A program made the translations under genes and the position numbers. Of a DNA stretch of 53,174 nt, positions 27,578-37,132 are shown piece after piece. The stretch comes from Anaerobiospirillum succiniciproducens DSM 6400 (lineage in GTDB: Bacteria; Pseudomonadota; Gammaproteobacteria; Enterobacterales; Succinivibrionaceae), in the NCBI RefSeq assembly GCF_000482845.1, contig NZ_AXWV01000027.1, forward strand, positions 1-53,174, read 5' to 3'. Numbering within the stretch: position 1 is the first letter of the stretch; every line of letters starts with the position of its first letter. The notes under the pieces were generated by a model. It made no database searches and was not told where the DNA came from. It saw only the letters and a program-made list of their open reading frames with translations.

Positions 27578-28324
27578 TTAGACGCAGTACATACCGCCGT
27601 TTACATCAATGGTAGTACCAGTGATGTACTTAGCACCATCAGAGGCTAAGAAAACAACAGCATCAGCAATGTCGTCAGCGGTGCCCATAGCACCAAGAGG
27701 AACAGCCTTTAATAACTGCTCCTTGATCTCGTCTGATAAAACAGCAGTCATGTCAGTGGTAATAAAGCCTGGAGCAACGCAGTTAACAGTTACGTTACGG
27801 GCAGCTAATTCCTTGGCCAGAGACTTAGAGAAGCCAATGAGACCTGCCTTAGCAGCAGCGTAGTTACACTGACCAACATTACCAGTCTCACCAACAACAG
27901 AGGTGATGTTGATGATGCGGCCATTGCGCTTCTTCATCATGCCACGCATGCACAGCTGGCAAAGCTTGGAAACGGCAGTCAGGTTGCAAGAGATAACCTG
28001 ATCCCACTCCTCATCCTTCATACGCATGAAGAGGTTGTCACGAGTAATACCAGCGTTGTTAACTAAGATATCAACAGTGCCGCCAGCCTTCTCTTCAACA
28101 GCCTTAACAAAGTCTGCAAAAGTAGCAGGCTCTAAAGAGTTTAAGACCATACCGTGGCCCTTGCCGCCTAAGTACTCAGTGATTGCCTGAGCACCAGACT
28201 CTGAGGTAGCGGTACCAATAACAGTTGCGTTTAATGCTGCAAATGCACTTGCAATGGCCTTACCGATACCACGGCTAGCGCCAGTTACTAGAACAACCTT
28301 ACCTGCAAAATCCAGATTAATCAT
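27578..28324 (-). CDS. fabG: 3-oxoacyl-[ACP] reductase
   Basis: FabG is the NADPH-dependent short-chain reductase of the elongation cycle. The product is 248 aa. The Rossmann motif TGASRGIG lies near residues 15-22 and NNAG near 90. The catalytic Ser is in ITSVVG (about 141), and Tyr and Lys are in NYAAAKAG (about 154/158). The ending VNGGMYCV matches the family. I chose the ATG at 28324; a TTG two codons upstream is also possible. The ribosome binding site is modest (GAGA). fabD ends about 115 nt upstream. Confidence 0.97.
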   Translation of the reverse strand: MINLDFAGKVVLVTGASRGIGKAIASAFAALNATVIGTATSESGAQAITEYLGGKGHGMVLNSLEPATFADFVKAVEEKAGGTVDILVNNAGITRDNLFMRMKDEEWDQVISCNLTAVSKLCQLCMRGMMKKRNGRIINITSVVGETGNVGQCNYAAAKAGLIGFSKSLAKELAARNVTVNCVAPGFITTDMTAVLSDEIKEQLLKAVPLGAMGTADDIADAVVFLASDGAKYITGTTIDVNGGMYCV

Positions 28325-28439
28325 GTTCAATGTCTCGTGAATGAAAATTTGAATCTTAAAGCATCTTTGCCTTAACTAAGCCTAGGTTAAAGCCTAGGCC
28401 GTATTAGATTTTTGCCCAGATGCTTATGTGAACCTTAAC

Positions 28440-29381
28440 TTAGGAGTTGAGGCTCTCAATAACCTTGGCAATCTCTTCAGCGCTTGCGATGTTGCCAGTA
28501 ACAAAGCTCTTGTCGATCTTACGGTTAAGACCGGTTAATACCTTGCCTGGACCAACTTCAATTAATGCCTCGATGCCGTCTGCCTTCATCTTCTGAACAG
28601 ACTCAACCCAACGAACAGAGCCGATGAGCTGCTTGATGAGGCTATCAACGATGTCAGCCTTAGTAGTAATGGCTGAAGCTAATACGTTTGCATATACAGG
28701 GATGGAAGCATCTTTAAGATCAAGCTTAGCTAAAGCATCAGCAAGCTTGTCTGCAGCGGACTGCATCATTGGGCAGTGTGATGGAACAGAAACTGGAAGA
28801 GCTACACAACGACGTGCGCCCTTAGCAGCAAAAGCCTCACCTGCGCGAGCAACTGCATCCTTAGCGCCGGAGATTACAACCTGACCAGGAGTATTGAAGT
28901 TAGCTGCCCAAACTGCGTCACCGTCCTTTGAAACCTCAGCACAGGTTGAAACGATAACGTCGTCTTCTAAACCTAAAACAGCCATCATAGCGCCAACACC
29001 AGCAGGAACAGCCTCCTGCATAGCCTGACCACGCAGACGAACTAAACGAACAGCATCAGCAAAGTCTAATGCACCTGCAGCAACTAAGGCACTGTACTCA
29101 CCTAAGGAGTGACCAGCACATGCCTTAGGAGCAGCGTCGCCTAAAGCGGCCTTGAAAGCGCGGAATGCTGCTACAGAGGCAGTTAAGATTGCTGGCTGAG
29201 TAATTTCAGTCTTGTTGAGCTCAGTATCTGGACCTTCAAGAACGATCTTCTTTAAGTCGTAACCAAGAGCCTCGTTAGCCTCTTCAAAGGTTTTAGCCAC
29301 GATAGCATCTGACATGAATGACTCAAGCATGCCAACTGACTGAGAACCTTGACCTGGGAAAACAACTGCAAATGACTTCAT
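28440..29381 (-). CDS. fabD: malonyl-CoA:ACP transacylase
   Basis: FabD loads malonyl groups onto ACP. The product is 313 aa (E. coli 309). The start is MKSFAVVFPGQGSQSVGML. The nucleophile motif GHSLGE lies near residue 92, the catalytic His is in SVPSHCPMM (about 200), and an oxyanion/active-site Gln is in PGQGSQ. The ribosome binding site is weak. It is separated from fabH by a 466-bp spacer containing an 18-bp palindrome, and from fabG by about 115 bp. Confidence 0.97.
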   Translation of the reverse strand: MKSFAVVFPGQGSQSVGMLESFMSDAIVAKTFEEANEALGYDLKKIVLEGPDTELNKTEITQPAILTASVAAFRAFKAALGDAAPKACAGHSLGEYSALVAAGALDFADAVRLVRLRGQAMQEAVPAGVGAMMAVLGLEDDVIVSTCAEVSKDGDAVWAANFNTPGQVVISGAKDAVARAGEAFAAKGARRCVALPVSVPSHCPMMQSAADKLADALAKLDLKDASIPVYANVLASAITTKADIVDSLIKQLIGSVRWVESVQKMKADGIEALIEVGPGKVLTGLNRKIDKSFVTGNIASAEEIAKVIESLNS

Positions 29382-29847
29382 AGTAACAATTAGTGAACTC
29401 TCAGGAAAAAAACCTAATTGCCCACCTGACTCCTGTCAAATTGATGGAAAAGCATTACTCAATGTATAAACACCATGTCTCGCGACATCGACCGCTTTGC
29501 AAAAGGTAAGGTTTGCAAAAATGCAGCTTCTACACTGAGCCAACCCTTAAACATACCATATAAAGACATCATTGAATGCGATGCAAACAACACTTATAAA
29601 GATGAGTCAAATGGGAATGATAAGAGAAGGGAAAATGTTTACTGATATGTTAAACAACGCAGCTTAAACGCCTATTAAGTTATTAAGTATCGCCAATGGC
29701 ACATTAACTTATAAGCTCTACAACTTTATGCATTGAGCCAAAGATGTCCTTATTTAAAAGAAAGCTGCGTTTTAATATCTTACGTCAGATGACGTAATGA
29801 AATCTTGGATGTATCGGGCCTATAAGGCAGATACTTAGCCACTTTGA
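29382..29847. other. fabH-fabD spacer
   Basis: The palindrome TTACGTCAGATGACGTAA lies at 29780-29797, 51 nt after the fabH stop and 400 nt before fabD. No gene is visible. Confidence 0.5.
29780..29797. promoter_or_regulatory. palindrome between fabH and fabD
   Basis: TTACGTCA-GA-TGACGTAA has perfect 8-bp arms. It may bind a dimeric regulator; no T-run follows on either strand. Confidence 0.4.
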
Positions 29848-30804
29848 TTAGTAGCGAACTAAGGCTGAGCCCCAAACAAAACCACCGCCAAATGACTCAA
29901 GCAGTAAGTTTTGTCCACGCTGAATACGGCCTGAACGAATACCCTCATCTAAAGCTAAAGGTACGGAGGCTGCTGAGGTATTGCCATGCTTATCTAAGGT
30001 TACGATAACCTGAGACATATCAAGCTTGAGCTTACGAGCAGTGGCGCTAATGATACGTAAGTTGGCCTGATGAGGAACGAGGAAATCGAGATCTTCTTCC
30101 TTAAGACCACCCATATCTAAAGTCTCTTTAACGAGATTAGAGAGCATAGTAACAGCGTGCTTGAATACATCGTTGCCCTTCATAAACAGATAGGCATCGG
30201 TATTTGGACAAGTGCCGCGCTTGGCATATGGCAAACGTAATAAGTCGCCACGAGTTGGATCTGAGGAGAGCTTAACAGCAAGAGTGCCTGGCTCTTCAGA
30301 CTGACCAAGAATAACAGCGCCCGCGCCATCGCCAAAGAGGATGATGGTACCGCGATCAGTTGGATCGCAAGCGCGGGATAAGCAGTCAGAACCAACTACT
30401 AAAACATTCTTTGCCTGACCGCATAAGATCATGTTGTGAGCAACGCTATAGGCATAGCTAAAGCCAGCACATGCTGCAGCTACGTCAAAAGCGGGAATAT
30501 CTTTGATGCCTAAAGCTAAGGCAATCTCACAAGCAGTTGATGGGAAGGCATTTTGCGATGAGGTAGTGGCGCAAACCACTGCATCAATGGCGCTAGCTTC
30601 TAAACCTGCAGCTTCCAAAGCTTTGAGGGCAGCTTGGGAACCCATATAAGAAGCAGTCTCTGTATCAGAGGCAACTCTTCTTTCATGGATACCGGTACGC
30701 TCAACAATCCACGTATCGGATGTTTCAACCATCTGCTCTAAATCAGCATTTGTTCTAACCTGCGCAGGCAAATAGCCGCCGGTACCTAAAATCTTGGTAT
30801 ACAA
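29848..30804 (-). CDS. fabH: 3-oxoacyl-[ACP] synthase III
   Basis: FabH starts fatty acid synthesis by condensing acetyl-CoA with malonyl-ACP. The product is 318 aa (E. coli 317). The Cys-His-Asn triad is in DVAAACAGF (about 112), VPHQANLRI (about 245) and GNTSAASVP (about 275). I chose the TTG at 30804 because the product then begins [20 protein letters not shown] exactly as in E. coli, with GGTGAG upstream. The ATG at 30855 adds 17 unmatched residues and lacks a ribosome binding site. It lies 237 nt after plsX. Confidence 0.93.
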   Translation of the reverse strand: MYTKILGTGGYLPAQVRTNADLEQMVETSDTWIVERTGIHERRVASDTETASYMGSQAALKALEAAGLEASAIDAVVCATTSSQNAFPSTACEIALALGIKDIPAFDVAAACAGFSYAYSVAHNMILCGQAKNVLVVGSDCLSRACDPTDRGTIILFGDGAGAVILGQSEEPGTLAVKLSSDPTRGDLLRLPYAKRGTCPNTDAYLFMKGNDVFKHAVTMLSNLVKETLDMGGLKEEDLDFLVPHQANLRIISATARKLKLDMSQVIVTLDKHGNTSAASVPLALDEGIRSGRIQRGQNLLLESFGGGFVWGSALVRY

Positions 30805-31041
30805 ATGTCTCACCACTCTCGGTTGGCAACAAAAACTTCGACTGAAACCGTACATTGTGCCATTTTTCGTAAGAATTTAATAGCCCAAAAGGAAAAAACT
30901 CAGCTACTTTTCGCCACAAGGCCTTATAAAAACTAGCAACTTAAATAGCTTATGCAATTGTAATACAGCAACATAAGCTGTCCGTAGTTAACTAGATTAA
31001 CTAAAAACGCACATATCCTAATTGCAATATATAAATTTTCT

Positions 31042-32103
31042 CTATCCTTTAGCTAAGGCTTCAGCCATGGATGTACTAAGATTCTTTTGTGCAGCGCGTG
31101 CAGCCTCAACTACCGCTACAGCTAAAGCTTCCTTGCCTGCAGATCCATGAGACTTGATAACTGGAGCATTAACGCCAAGTAATACCGAGCCATTGTATTG
31201 CCATGGCAAGAGCCAATCAGGTCGTGACATCTTGCTAAAGAATCGCTTAAAGCCGCCGGAGGAAGAATACAGATCAGCCACACCCTCAGCAGCCTTTAGA
31301 GCAACGTTACCGGTAAAGCCATCAGTAATAATGACATCGGCATCATTACGAAAGATTCGATTAGCTTCAATAAATCCGGTGAAGTTTATCGAACGGTCTT
31401 GCTCTAAGATACTCTTAGCATCTTGTACTAATGGACTGCCTTTACCAAGCTCGGTTCCAATATTTAAGAAAGCTACACGTGGAGAGCTAATTTCCAAAGA
31501 AATCGATGCGCAAGCTTTTCCAAGATTGGCAAAGTCATACAAATCTGCCGGCGAGCAAGTAGCATTAGCGCCTAAATCCATCATCAGCGCAAAACGTCCC
31601 TTGCCCACAGGTATGCGTGCAGCAAAACAAGGACGCACTTTACCACCACGCCCCTCATAGCCTAAACGCTCTTTAAGACGAATAGCTTTGTCATTGAGCT
31701 TTTGCACCCCCAAAAGGTGGCGTGCAATCGTTACTAAAGGCCCTGTTCCACCACCAGAGATCATGGCACCTGCCTCACCTGACTTAACACACTCCATAGC
31801 CTTATACATGGCAGAGTTTTTGTAGTTTAGTAACACAGAGCGAGGTGGTTCATCTTGCGTAATGCATTGAGCAGCCGACCTAAACTCGTAACGGTTAGTT
31901 TCCTTGATGGCGAGTTTTAGCTTTTCTTCTAGCTCGGAGCTGCCAAAGACGATGAGATATAAGCTTGGGCACATAGCAAGAGCAAAGCGCACTGCATCAA
32001 CAACATGACGCGTATCTTTGTTATCGCCACCAGTACCATCTAAGGCAACGCAAGGCTGAGCTTTGCTATCGTCGTCTGTTTTGAAGAACATAAATGAAAC
32101 CAT
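31042..32103 (-). CDS. plsX: phosphate acyltransferase PlsX
   Basis: PlsX makes acyl-phosphate from acyl-ACP for phospholipid synthesis. The product is 353 aa. Markers are ALDGTGGDN near the N terminus (E. coli ALDVMGGD), ISGGGTGPL, LMMDLGANATC, DGFTGNVALKAAEG and SHGSAGKEA. The first ATG (32103) is kept; an ATG four codons later is equally possible. In the usual order it lies between rpmF and fabH, here 571 bp from rpmF with a terminator between. The GNTG segment common in PlsX reads GGGTG here. Confidence 0.95.
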   Translation of the reverse strand: MVSFMFFKTDDDSKAQPCVALDGTGGDNKDTRHVVDAVRFALAMCPSLYLIVFGSSELEEKLKLAIKETNRYEFRSAAQCITQDEPPRSVLLNYKNSAMYKAMECVKSGEAGAMISGGGTGPLVTIARHLLGVQKLNDKAIRLKERLGYEGRGGKVRPCFAARIPVGKGRFALMMDLGANATCSPADLYDFANLGKACASISLEISSPRVAFLNIGTELGKGSPLVQDAKSILEQDRSINFTGFIEANRIFRNDADVIITDGFTGNVALKAAEGVADLYSSSGGFKRFFSKMSRPDWLLPWQYNGSVLLGVNAPVIKSHGSAGKEALAVAVVEAARAAQKNLSTSMAEALAKG

Positions 32104-32579
32104 CCACGTCTAGGAAAACGCTGCATTATTACAAGCATTACGTATCTAAGTAATCACACTAAGCTTAGGAAGGCAAGCAAGCTAATACCAATACCATGAT
32201 CCATCAGCACAGCTAAAAGCCCCAAGCTAGGTGCAATTAGCTTAGCAAATGAATTATCAACTTTGATTAAGTTTTTACTTAAAGACGCAAGAAAAAATCA
32301 TAATTGCTCAAATCTCAATTAACGTCTTAGCAACTAGCCCCAGCAAGTAAGCAAAACCAAAAACTTTGAAAACAGCAAAGCTATGGCTAATAAAGATTTA
32401 TTTGTGCTTGTGTTTGCTCATGAGCATGAGCTTGAGATTGTGTTTGAACTTGAGGTTGGGATTGGGATTTTGTTTGAGCTTGATAAGGCAAAACTGAGGA
32501 GCAAGAACTGCCAAAAGACAAGAGGGTAGAAGTTTAAGCAAGAGGCTCGGATGGGGAGGGATAAGAAAATGGATAGCCC
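32104..32579. other. rpmF-plsX spacer with low-complexity tract
   Basis: From 32398 to 32490 the sequence is a degenerate repeat of TTGTGTTTG/GAGCTTGAG. The minus strand reads as alternating Gln-X codons, but there is no start codon or ribosome binding site. Confidence 0.5.
32398..32490. repeat. low-complexity GAGCTT/TTGTGTTT tract
   Basis: Hexamer-like units (GAGCTT, GAGATT, GGGATT) with interspersed TTGTGTTTG. On the minus strand it encodes a QxQx-type peptide. Confidence 0.65.
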
Positions 32580-32611
32580 AAAAACGACAGACGGGGCATC
32601 AAGCCCCGTCG
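32580..32611 (-). terminator. terminator of rpmF
   Basis: GACGGGGC (32590-32597) and GCCCCGTC (32603-32610), followed on the minus strand by TGTCGTTTTT. Confidence 0.75.
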
Positions 32612-32674
32612 TGCAGTCTGAACTGCTATGCTTTAGCGCTATAAAGCATGCCTTTTCAGGCTATTGAAGGAATC

Positions 32675-32845
32675 TTACTTGAAGATAACCTTCTTGCCAC
32701 GGTAGAAACCCTGCTCGGTTACGTGGTGACGGATGTGGGTCTCGCCGGTCTGTGGATCTACAGATAACTGACGAGCGGTTAATGCATCGTGAGTACGACG
32801 CTTGTCACGACGTGAACGGGACTGGTGGTTCTGTGGAACGGCCAT
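32675..32845 (-). CDS. rpmF: 50S ribosomal protein L32
   Basis: This is a small 50S protein. Translating the minus strand gives 56 aa, starting [20 protein letters not shown] and ending [14 protein letters not shown], like E. coli L32 (57 aa). There are no zinc-binding cysteines. The ATG has TAGGAGA 6 nt upstream. It was found by direct reading. It has its own strong promoter (33000-33028) and terminator. This separates it from yceD (969 bp upstream) and plsX (571 bp downstream), genes with which it is usually cotranscribed. Confidence 0.97.
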   Translation of the reverse strand: MAVPQNHQSRSRRDKRRTHDALTARQLSVDPQTGETHIRHHVTEQGFYRGKKVIFK

Positions 32846-32999
32846 TATAGTCTCCTAAAATACCTTTCATTGCTCATAACAGCCGCTTGCTATTACAGGT
32901 TTAAACCTTTGCAAAATGAGGCTTTGAGCTGCTTTTTTTGATCAAAAAATAAAATCTCATGACCAATAGACTTTCCCAAGCCATGATCACGGACGCGCT

Positions 33000-33028
33000 A
33001 TTATAGGCACTTTCAGCGGAATTTTCAA
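33000..33028 (-). promoter_or_regulatory. sigma70-type promoter of rpmF
   Basis: Minus-strand TTGAAA (33023-33028), 17 bp, then a perfect TATAAT (33000-33005). The leader would be about 148 nt. Confidence 0.8.
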
Positions 33029-33188
33029 CAATTCTTGATCTACACCACAAATATATTTCACAAAACGCAGCAAACCCCACCTCCAGCGCCCGATCAAAAG
33101 ATCTTAGCAAACACCATAACTAAGCCATTTAGCGCTAACAATGACCATACATCAACAGTGCTTTTTGAGCTTATAAAAAGCTAAAAAA

Positions 33189-33429
33189 GATCACGCAAGA
33201 TCACCACGATTTATCCAAGATCACCGCAACAAAACTCACGCAACAAACTCAGATCGCCGAAGCTAAAGATCATTTTGTGCCTGATAAGATCATATAAAGG
33301 TACAGCTAAAAAGATCAGAGGCTAAGCTTGTTACTAAACCAAAGATCATAGCAAGAACAGGATCACGGCCCACAACGTATAAGGTTGCCACAGCTACATT
33401 AGCTAGGTTAAGTGCCATAAATACAGATC
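33189..33429. repeat. GATC cluster 2
   Basis: GATC occurs at 33189, 33199, 33219, 33252, 33268, 33288, 33313, 33343, 33361 and 33426, mostly in an AAGATCA context. Two more lie at 33092 and 33100. Confidence 0.85.
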
Positions 33430-33814
33430 ACTGATTTTAGTTGCACTATAGTTCCTAACATTTATATGTACGTAGCTTAGCTGATAGCTCTATTCAAAGC
33501 AGGCAAAAGCCCCAGCTGCAGCTGATGAGCGTACTGAAAAAAGCTAAGAGCAAGTTTTGTTTAAAGAGCCGGCTATAGAAAAACAAATAAGCAGGATCGC
33601 AGACCTTAACTGCAGTTAAGGTCGCTAGAAGTGAGCAGTGATAAGGTCGCTGATGTTAGAGGCTAAAGATAAGAAAGATGGGATCTTAGAATTTAGAAAG
33701 GATAGTGCTTAGACGATAGAGCCTCATCAAATGAGGCTCGTGAAAGGATGAATAACAGGGCTCTTGTGCCTTGTTACGCAGGAACCCCATGGTCTTGCCC
33801 ATGGGAGTTGGTCA

Positions 33815-34366
33815 TTACTTTTTGTCTTTGCTCATAGAGTCTTTTAATGCAGCTAAGGCGGCAAATGGGCTAACGCTAGCTTCTTTATCAAGCTCGCCGT
33901 AAGACCAGGAACTACCGTGACGGCTGCAGTTCTCATCATCCTCATCATGACGTGGGATGGACGGGATTTCTAAGAGAAGACCGTCTTCAATCAAATTGTA
34001 CAGATCAAGCTTGCCATCTTCAGTAAAGTCGATGAACTCGTACTTATTTTCGAGATTGCAGGCCTTGGCACGCTCGTAATCCGGAGTGAACTCAAAGTCA
34101 AAAGATAAGTGCTGTACATACTCATTGCCGCAGCGCTGGCAAACGAGAATAACATCTGCCTCCACTTCACCTTTGACAACACGCAGTCCATTGATGTCAT
34201 TTTCAAAGGACACACAGCACAGGACGTCGCCTTGCACCTTGTCACATGCTGAGCTAAAGCGCTCAAGCTGGCTAAGCTCTAGACGTGCTCCCTTAAATTG
34301 GGTGTTCAGGGCAATGCACTTATCGAGATCAACCTCATTAGGCAATACAACGTTGGTACTTTCCAT
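33815..34366 (-). CDS. yceD: YceD/DUF177 family protein (23S rRNA accumulation)
   Basis: The product is a 183-aa cytoplasmic protein of the DUF177/YceD family, associated with accumulation of 23S rRNA and almost always next to rpmF. Visible markers are the GEVEADVILVCQRCGNEY segment with its CxxC (about 73-78), then LSFDFEFTP and DLYNLIEDGLLLEIPSIPRHDE. The tail (ASVSPFAALAALKD) is typical of the family. The ATG at 34366 has AAAGGACAG upstream. A large hairpin sits 40-87 nt upstream of the start. Confidence 0.92.
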   Translation of the reverse strand: MESTNVVLPNEVDLDKCIALNTQFKGARLELSQLERFSSACDKVQGDVLCCVSFENDINGLRVVKGEVEADVILVCQRCGNEYVQHLSFDFEFTPDYERAKACNLENKYEFIDFTEDGKLDLYNLIEDGLLLEIPSIPRHDEDDENCSRHGSSWSYGELDKEASVSPFAALAALKDSMSKDKK

Positions 34367-34942
34367 TAAGCTGTCCTTTAATTAAAGATAAGGAGGACTA
34401 AAAGTAAGCTTAGCTATACATTCAGCAAATACTGAACGTATAGCAAAGCTTATCTAATAAAGCCTCTATGTAAGACATTATTCCATAAGAAGAGGCTCTT
34501 GTCTCTTGCTTAATCACAAAAGCACTGTAAACCTTACTTACAATGCGCTCAATTAAGATAAGTACGGCCATCTCACAATCAGATAGATGCTGTTTGCAAT
34601 GCATCATACTGGCGCTACAATGGTTTTAACGCTATCAGATATGCAAAGATTGCTCACGCTACACTTTAAAAGCCCTCTCTTTGCTAGAATCTAACTTAAG
34701 TCAGTATGCTTTATGCATATACTCAGCTGCTGTGTCGCATATGTTTTGTCATATGCTTAACTTAATGCTGTTGTGCTCTTAAGCGTTGTATCTTAAAGAT
34801 GCTATTACACCGCTTTTAGCGCAATCTAGTAACTGTAACTACCGCCAGATTGCATATAACTTTGCTCATTTATGGTAGTTGGGTCGAAATTTGGCGCACG
34901 AACTCTTGTGCCTGAATGCAGGCCAGATATTAAGGATTTCTT
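34367..34942. other. divergent spacer between yceD and the exported-protein gene
   Basis: It holds the yceD leader hairpin (34406-34453). No gene is visible. Confidence 0.5.
34406..34453 (-). promoter_or_regulatory. long nested hairpin in the yceD leader
   Basis: TAAGCT, GCTATAC and TTCAG on the left pair in order with CTGAA, GTATAGC and AGCTTA on the right (about 18 bp with small bulges). On the minus strand CTTACTTTTAG follows, so it could act as an attenuator. Confidence 0.5.
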
Positions 34943-35704
34943 ATGAAGATAAATAAGCTTTCAACTGTTATGCGCTCTTTAGTAGCAGCTAGTGCTCTCA
35001 TCGGCCTTACTGCCTTTTCAACTACTGCTCAGGCATACCATCTTAAGACTGTCTTTAAGACCGAACACTTTGCAGTAAATCAGGTAGTTTTAGATGCAGG
35101 TGAGGAGCTTGATGCTCCAACTAGATCAGCAATTACTGGTGATGTTCAGGCTAAAAACCGCCTTGAAAAGCTCTCACAGTCCTCTACCGTAATCTTCCCA
35201 GAGGGCTCAGCTGGCCTTACCGGTAAGATCAATACTCCGATTTTAGGTGTACTGACCATTGCAAACTTTGATACTGGCAAAGATCGTATCTACTTTAACA
35301 ACAAAGTTAAGTACTCAACCGATGCTGGTGTCTACGTCTCTTTCAAGCAGCTTTTAGAGATGCTCAATCAAAATGCTTTAAGAGGCTATGTACCAGAGCT
35401 TAAGAAGCTGCCTGTTATCTTTACTGATGTTCAAGTAACTCACGTTGGTGTTGATCCAACCATCAATGGTTTCTTTGTGACCTCAGCCAATGAGGCCTTC
35501 ATTATGGATCTGCGTATCGATGACTCTGTCTTCTATGACAAGGCTACCCGCAACACCATCCGTCCAGGCTGTACTATAAATGTGCTTACCTTTATCGACC
35601 GTATGATCGACAACAACTTCCCTCTGTTTATCTCAGGTCGTGCAGCACTTAACTACATGGACTGCTCCAAGGCTCCAGCACCTCAAAAGGCTGCAGCTAA
35701 ATAA
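34943..35704 (+). CDS. exported protein of unknown function
   Basis: The product is 253 aa. A Sec signal peptide is clear: a basic start, a hydrophobic core to about 25, and cleavage likely after AQA (residue 31). The mature protein has two cysteines near the C terminus (PGCTIN, YMDCSK), possibly a disulfide. It ends in Ala/Lys/Pro. Motifs such as GLTGKINTPILGVLTIANFDTGKD suggest a beta-rich periplasmic domain, but I do not recognise a family. AAGGAT lies 8 nt before the ATG. It stands alone between long spacers. Confidence 0.82.
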   Translation: MKINKLSTVMRSLVAASALIGLTAFSTTAQAYHLKTVFKTEHFAVNQVVLDAGEELDAPTRSAITGDVQAKNRLEKLSQSSTVIFPEGSAGLTGKINTPILGVLTIANFDTGKDRIYFNNKVKYSTDAGVYVSFKQLLEMLNQNALRGYVPELKKLPVIFTDVQVTHVGVDPTINGFFVTSANEAFIMDLRIDDSVFYDKATRNTIRPGCTINVLTFIDRMIDNNFPLFISGRAALNYMDCSKAPAPQKAAAK

Positions 35705-35749
35705 CAAAGCCCAGAGCTATTCTCATCTTGGCCACATGGCCTCACATCA

Positions 35750-35783
35750 AGCTGCTGCAGATGCATATTTAGCTGCAGCAGCT
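35750..35783 (+). terminator. hairpin after the exported-protein gene
   Basis: Perfect 11-bp arms, AGCTGCTGCAG and CTGCAGCAGCT, with a 12-nt loop. No T-run follows, so it may be structural rather than a terminator. Confidence 0.4.
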
Positions 35784-36631
35784 TATAGCCTCCCAAAACC
35801 TCACTTGCTTTTTGACCACCAATACCATCCTTGATTTTTGACCACCAAGACCTACCTTGCTTGTTGCCACTCTTTAACTACAGCTGTACTTACTTTTATC
35901 CAGACCATCATTCTAGCTGTCATTTCTTTTCAGCCAAGCTTGATTAGAAAGCGCTTATCGAGGCGATCGCTATTGCCACTGCCCCATCAAGCAGTCATGC
36001 TTCTCGTGCCTCTCTAAACTTGAACCAAGTTCTCTAGTCTCGATATCTGAATCTTTATACCCATTACAACAAGCCTAGCTCTGAACCGATGCCATGGCCT
36101 AGAACTTCACTTGTAATTTGGCCATGTCAGATGCACGCATAACAGCCGAGGTAGCTTAAACATCCACTTGAGGACTGCGGATCATTCAATCTAGCTTATA
36201 AAAAGATCGGCTCCTCTTGAAAATCGCCCTTTAAGATCGCCATTCACTCTCAAAGTTAGCGCCTTTATGTAGCATGTTTTATTGCATCAGTTCTTAGCTA
36301 AACAAACGCCTAGTTAGCTTATGAGCTTTGTATAAGGTGAAGATCTTTAAATAGTCGTGGATTGCTACCGAAAAAAGCGTAGCAATGGCGAAACAAAGCG
36401 TTTTTAAATATTAATGCGACTGTATTACAGCTGACGATTGGCGTGCAGTATCTTTTGAGTAGATAGCGATCTTTTGCTAAGGAAATCATGCAAGTTTTTA
36501 GATACTTACAATTAGCAAGTTTACGTTAGTAAAAACTTACAAAAAGTGGTCTGAAAATTTACCAAATCCAATTGAAACATAGTGTTGCGCATAGTGATTT
36601 TTTACACACTAAACATAGCAATTGGCTACTA

Positions 36632-36645
36632 GGACACTAGTATCC
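36632..36645. promoter_or_regulatory. candidate GntR operator of the TRAP operon
   Basis: GGACACTAGTATCC in the context CTAGG...CCAAG matches the site 21695-21708 upstream of the first GntR gene. It lies about 70 bp before the dctP -35. Confidence 0.55.
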
Positions 36646-36712
36646 AAGATTGGCGTTTTCCCTTTTTATATCTTGTTTTGTGATGTTGTTAACGTTTTGA
36701 AATCAAGCATTT

Positions 36713-36740
36713 TTGTGTTCTTATAAGATGGTCTTACAAT
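36713..36740 (+). promoter_or_regulatory. dctP promoter candidate
   Basis: TTGTGT (36713-36718), 16 bp, TACAAT (36735-36740). The leader would be about 386 nt. Confidence 0.45.
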
Positions 36741-37132
36741 ACTCTTGTGACCAAAATTATCACATCAAAGATAATGATAAATCACCTTCACCTAAATCAA
36801 ATTTAAGCACTCACGCGAATATACTAAACTGATCATCTCACTCAACTTTTTTCTAGCAATTTCAAAGCAGTAATTAAGTTAGTGAGTTCACAGTAGCCTG
36901 AGAGCTTAAAAGTAGCGTTCTACTGAAGGTCTGTTAAGTAGAAATTGCACATGAAGCAATAATCTTGATGCAACTAAACAAGTACATCACGGCTTATAGT
37001 TTCATTTGACGCTACAATAGGACGTACAAGCCAAGGCTTTCAAGCTTACGGTTTGAGGTTAATTTAAAGTACGGAGGAAGTATCGACCTAAAAAGACGTA
37101 ATGTTTTTTCAGGTAGATATGGAGTAGTAAAT

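Larger units (their letters stand above)
32846..33814. other. yceD-rpmF spacer
   Basis: 969 bp without a gene. It holds the rpmF promoter, GATC cluster 2, and hairpins AGCCTCAT/ATGAGGCT (33720-33738) and CCATGG-type arms (33786-33806) just after yceD. Neither hairpin has a T-run. Confidence 0.5.
35705..37132. other. 1.4-kb spacer upstream of the TRAP operon
   Basis: It contains a hairpin AGCTGCTGCAG/CTGCAGCAGCT (35750-35783), a 26-bp-period repeat of TTTTTGACCACCAA (35809, 35835), a hairpin ATTGCTAC/GTAGCAAT (36361-36386), the GntR-type site (36632) and a dctP promoter candidate (36713-36740). No gene is seen. Confidence 0.55.

Noticed and set aside
35640..35834. 64-codon ORF overlapping the end of the exported-protein gene
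   Set aside because: It begins inside that gene in another frame and runs into a hairpin and repeat.
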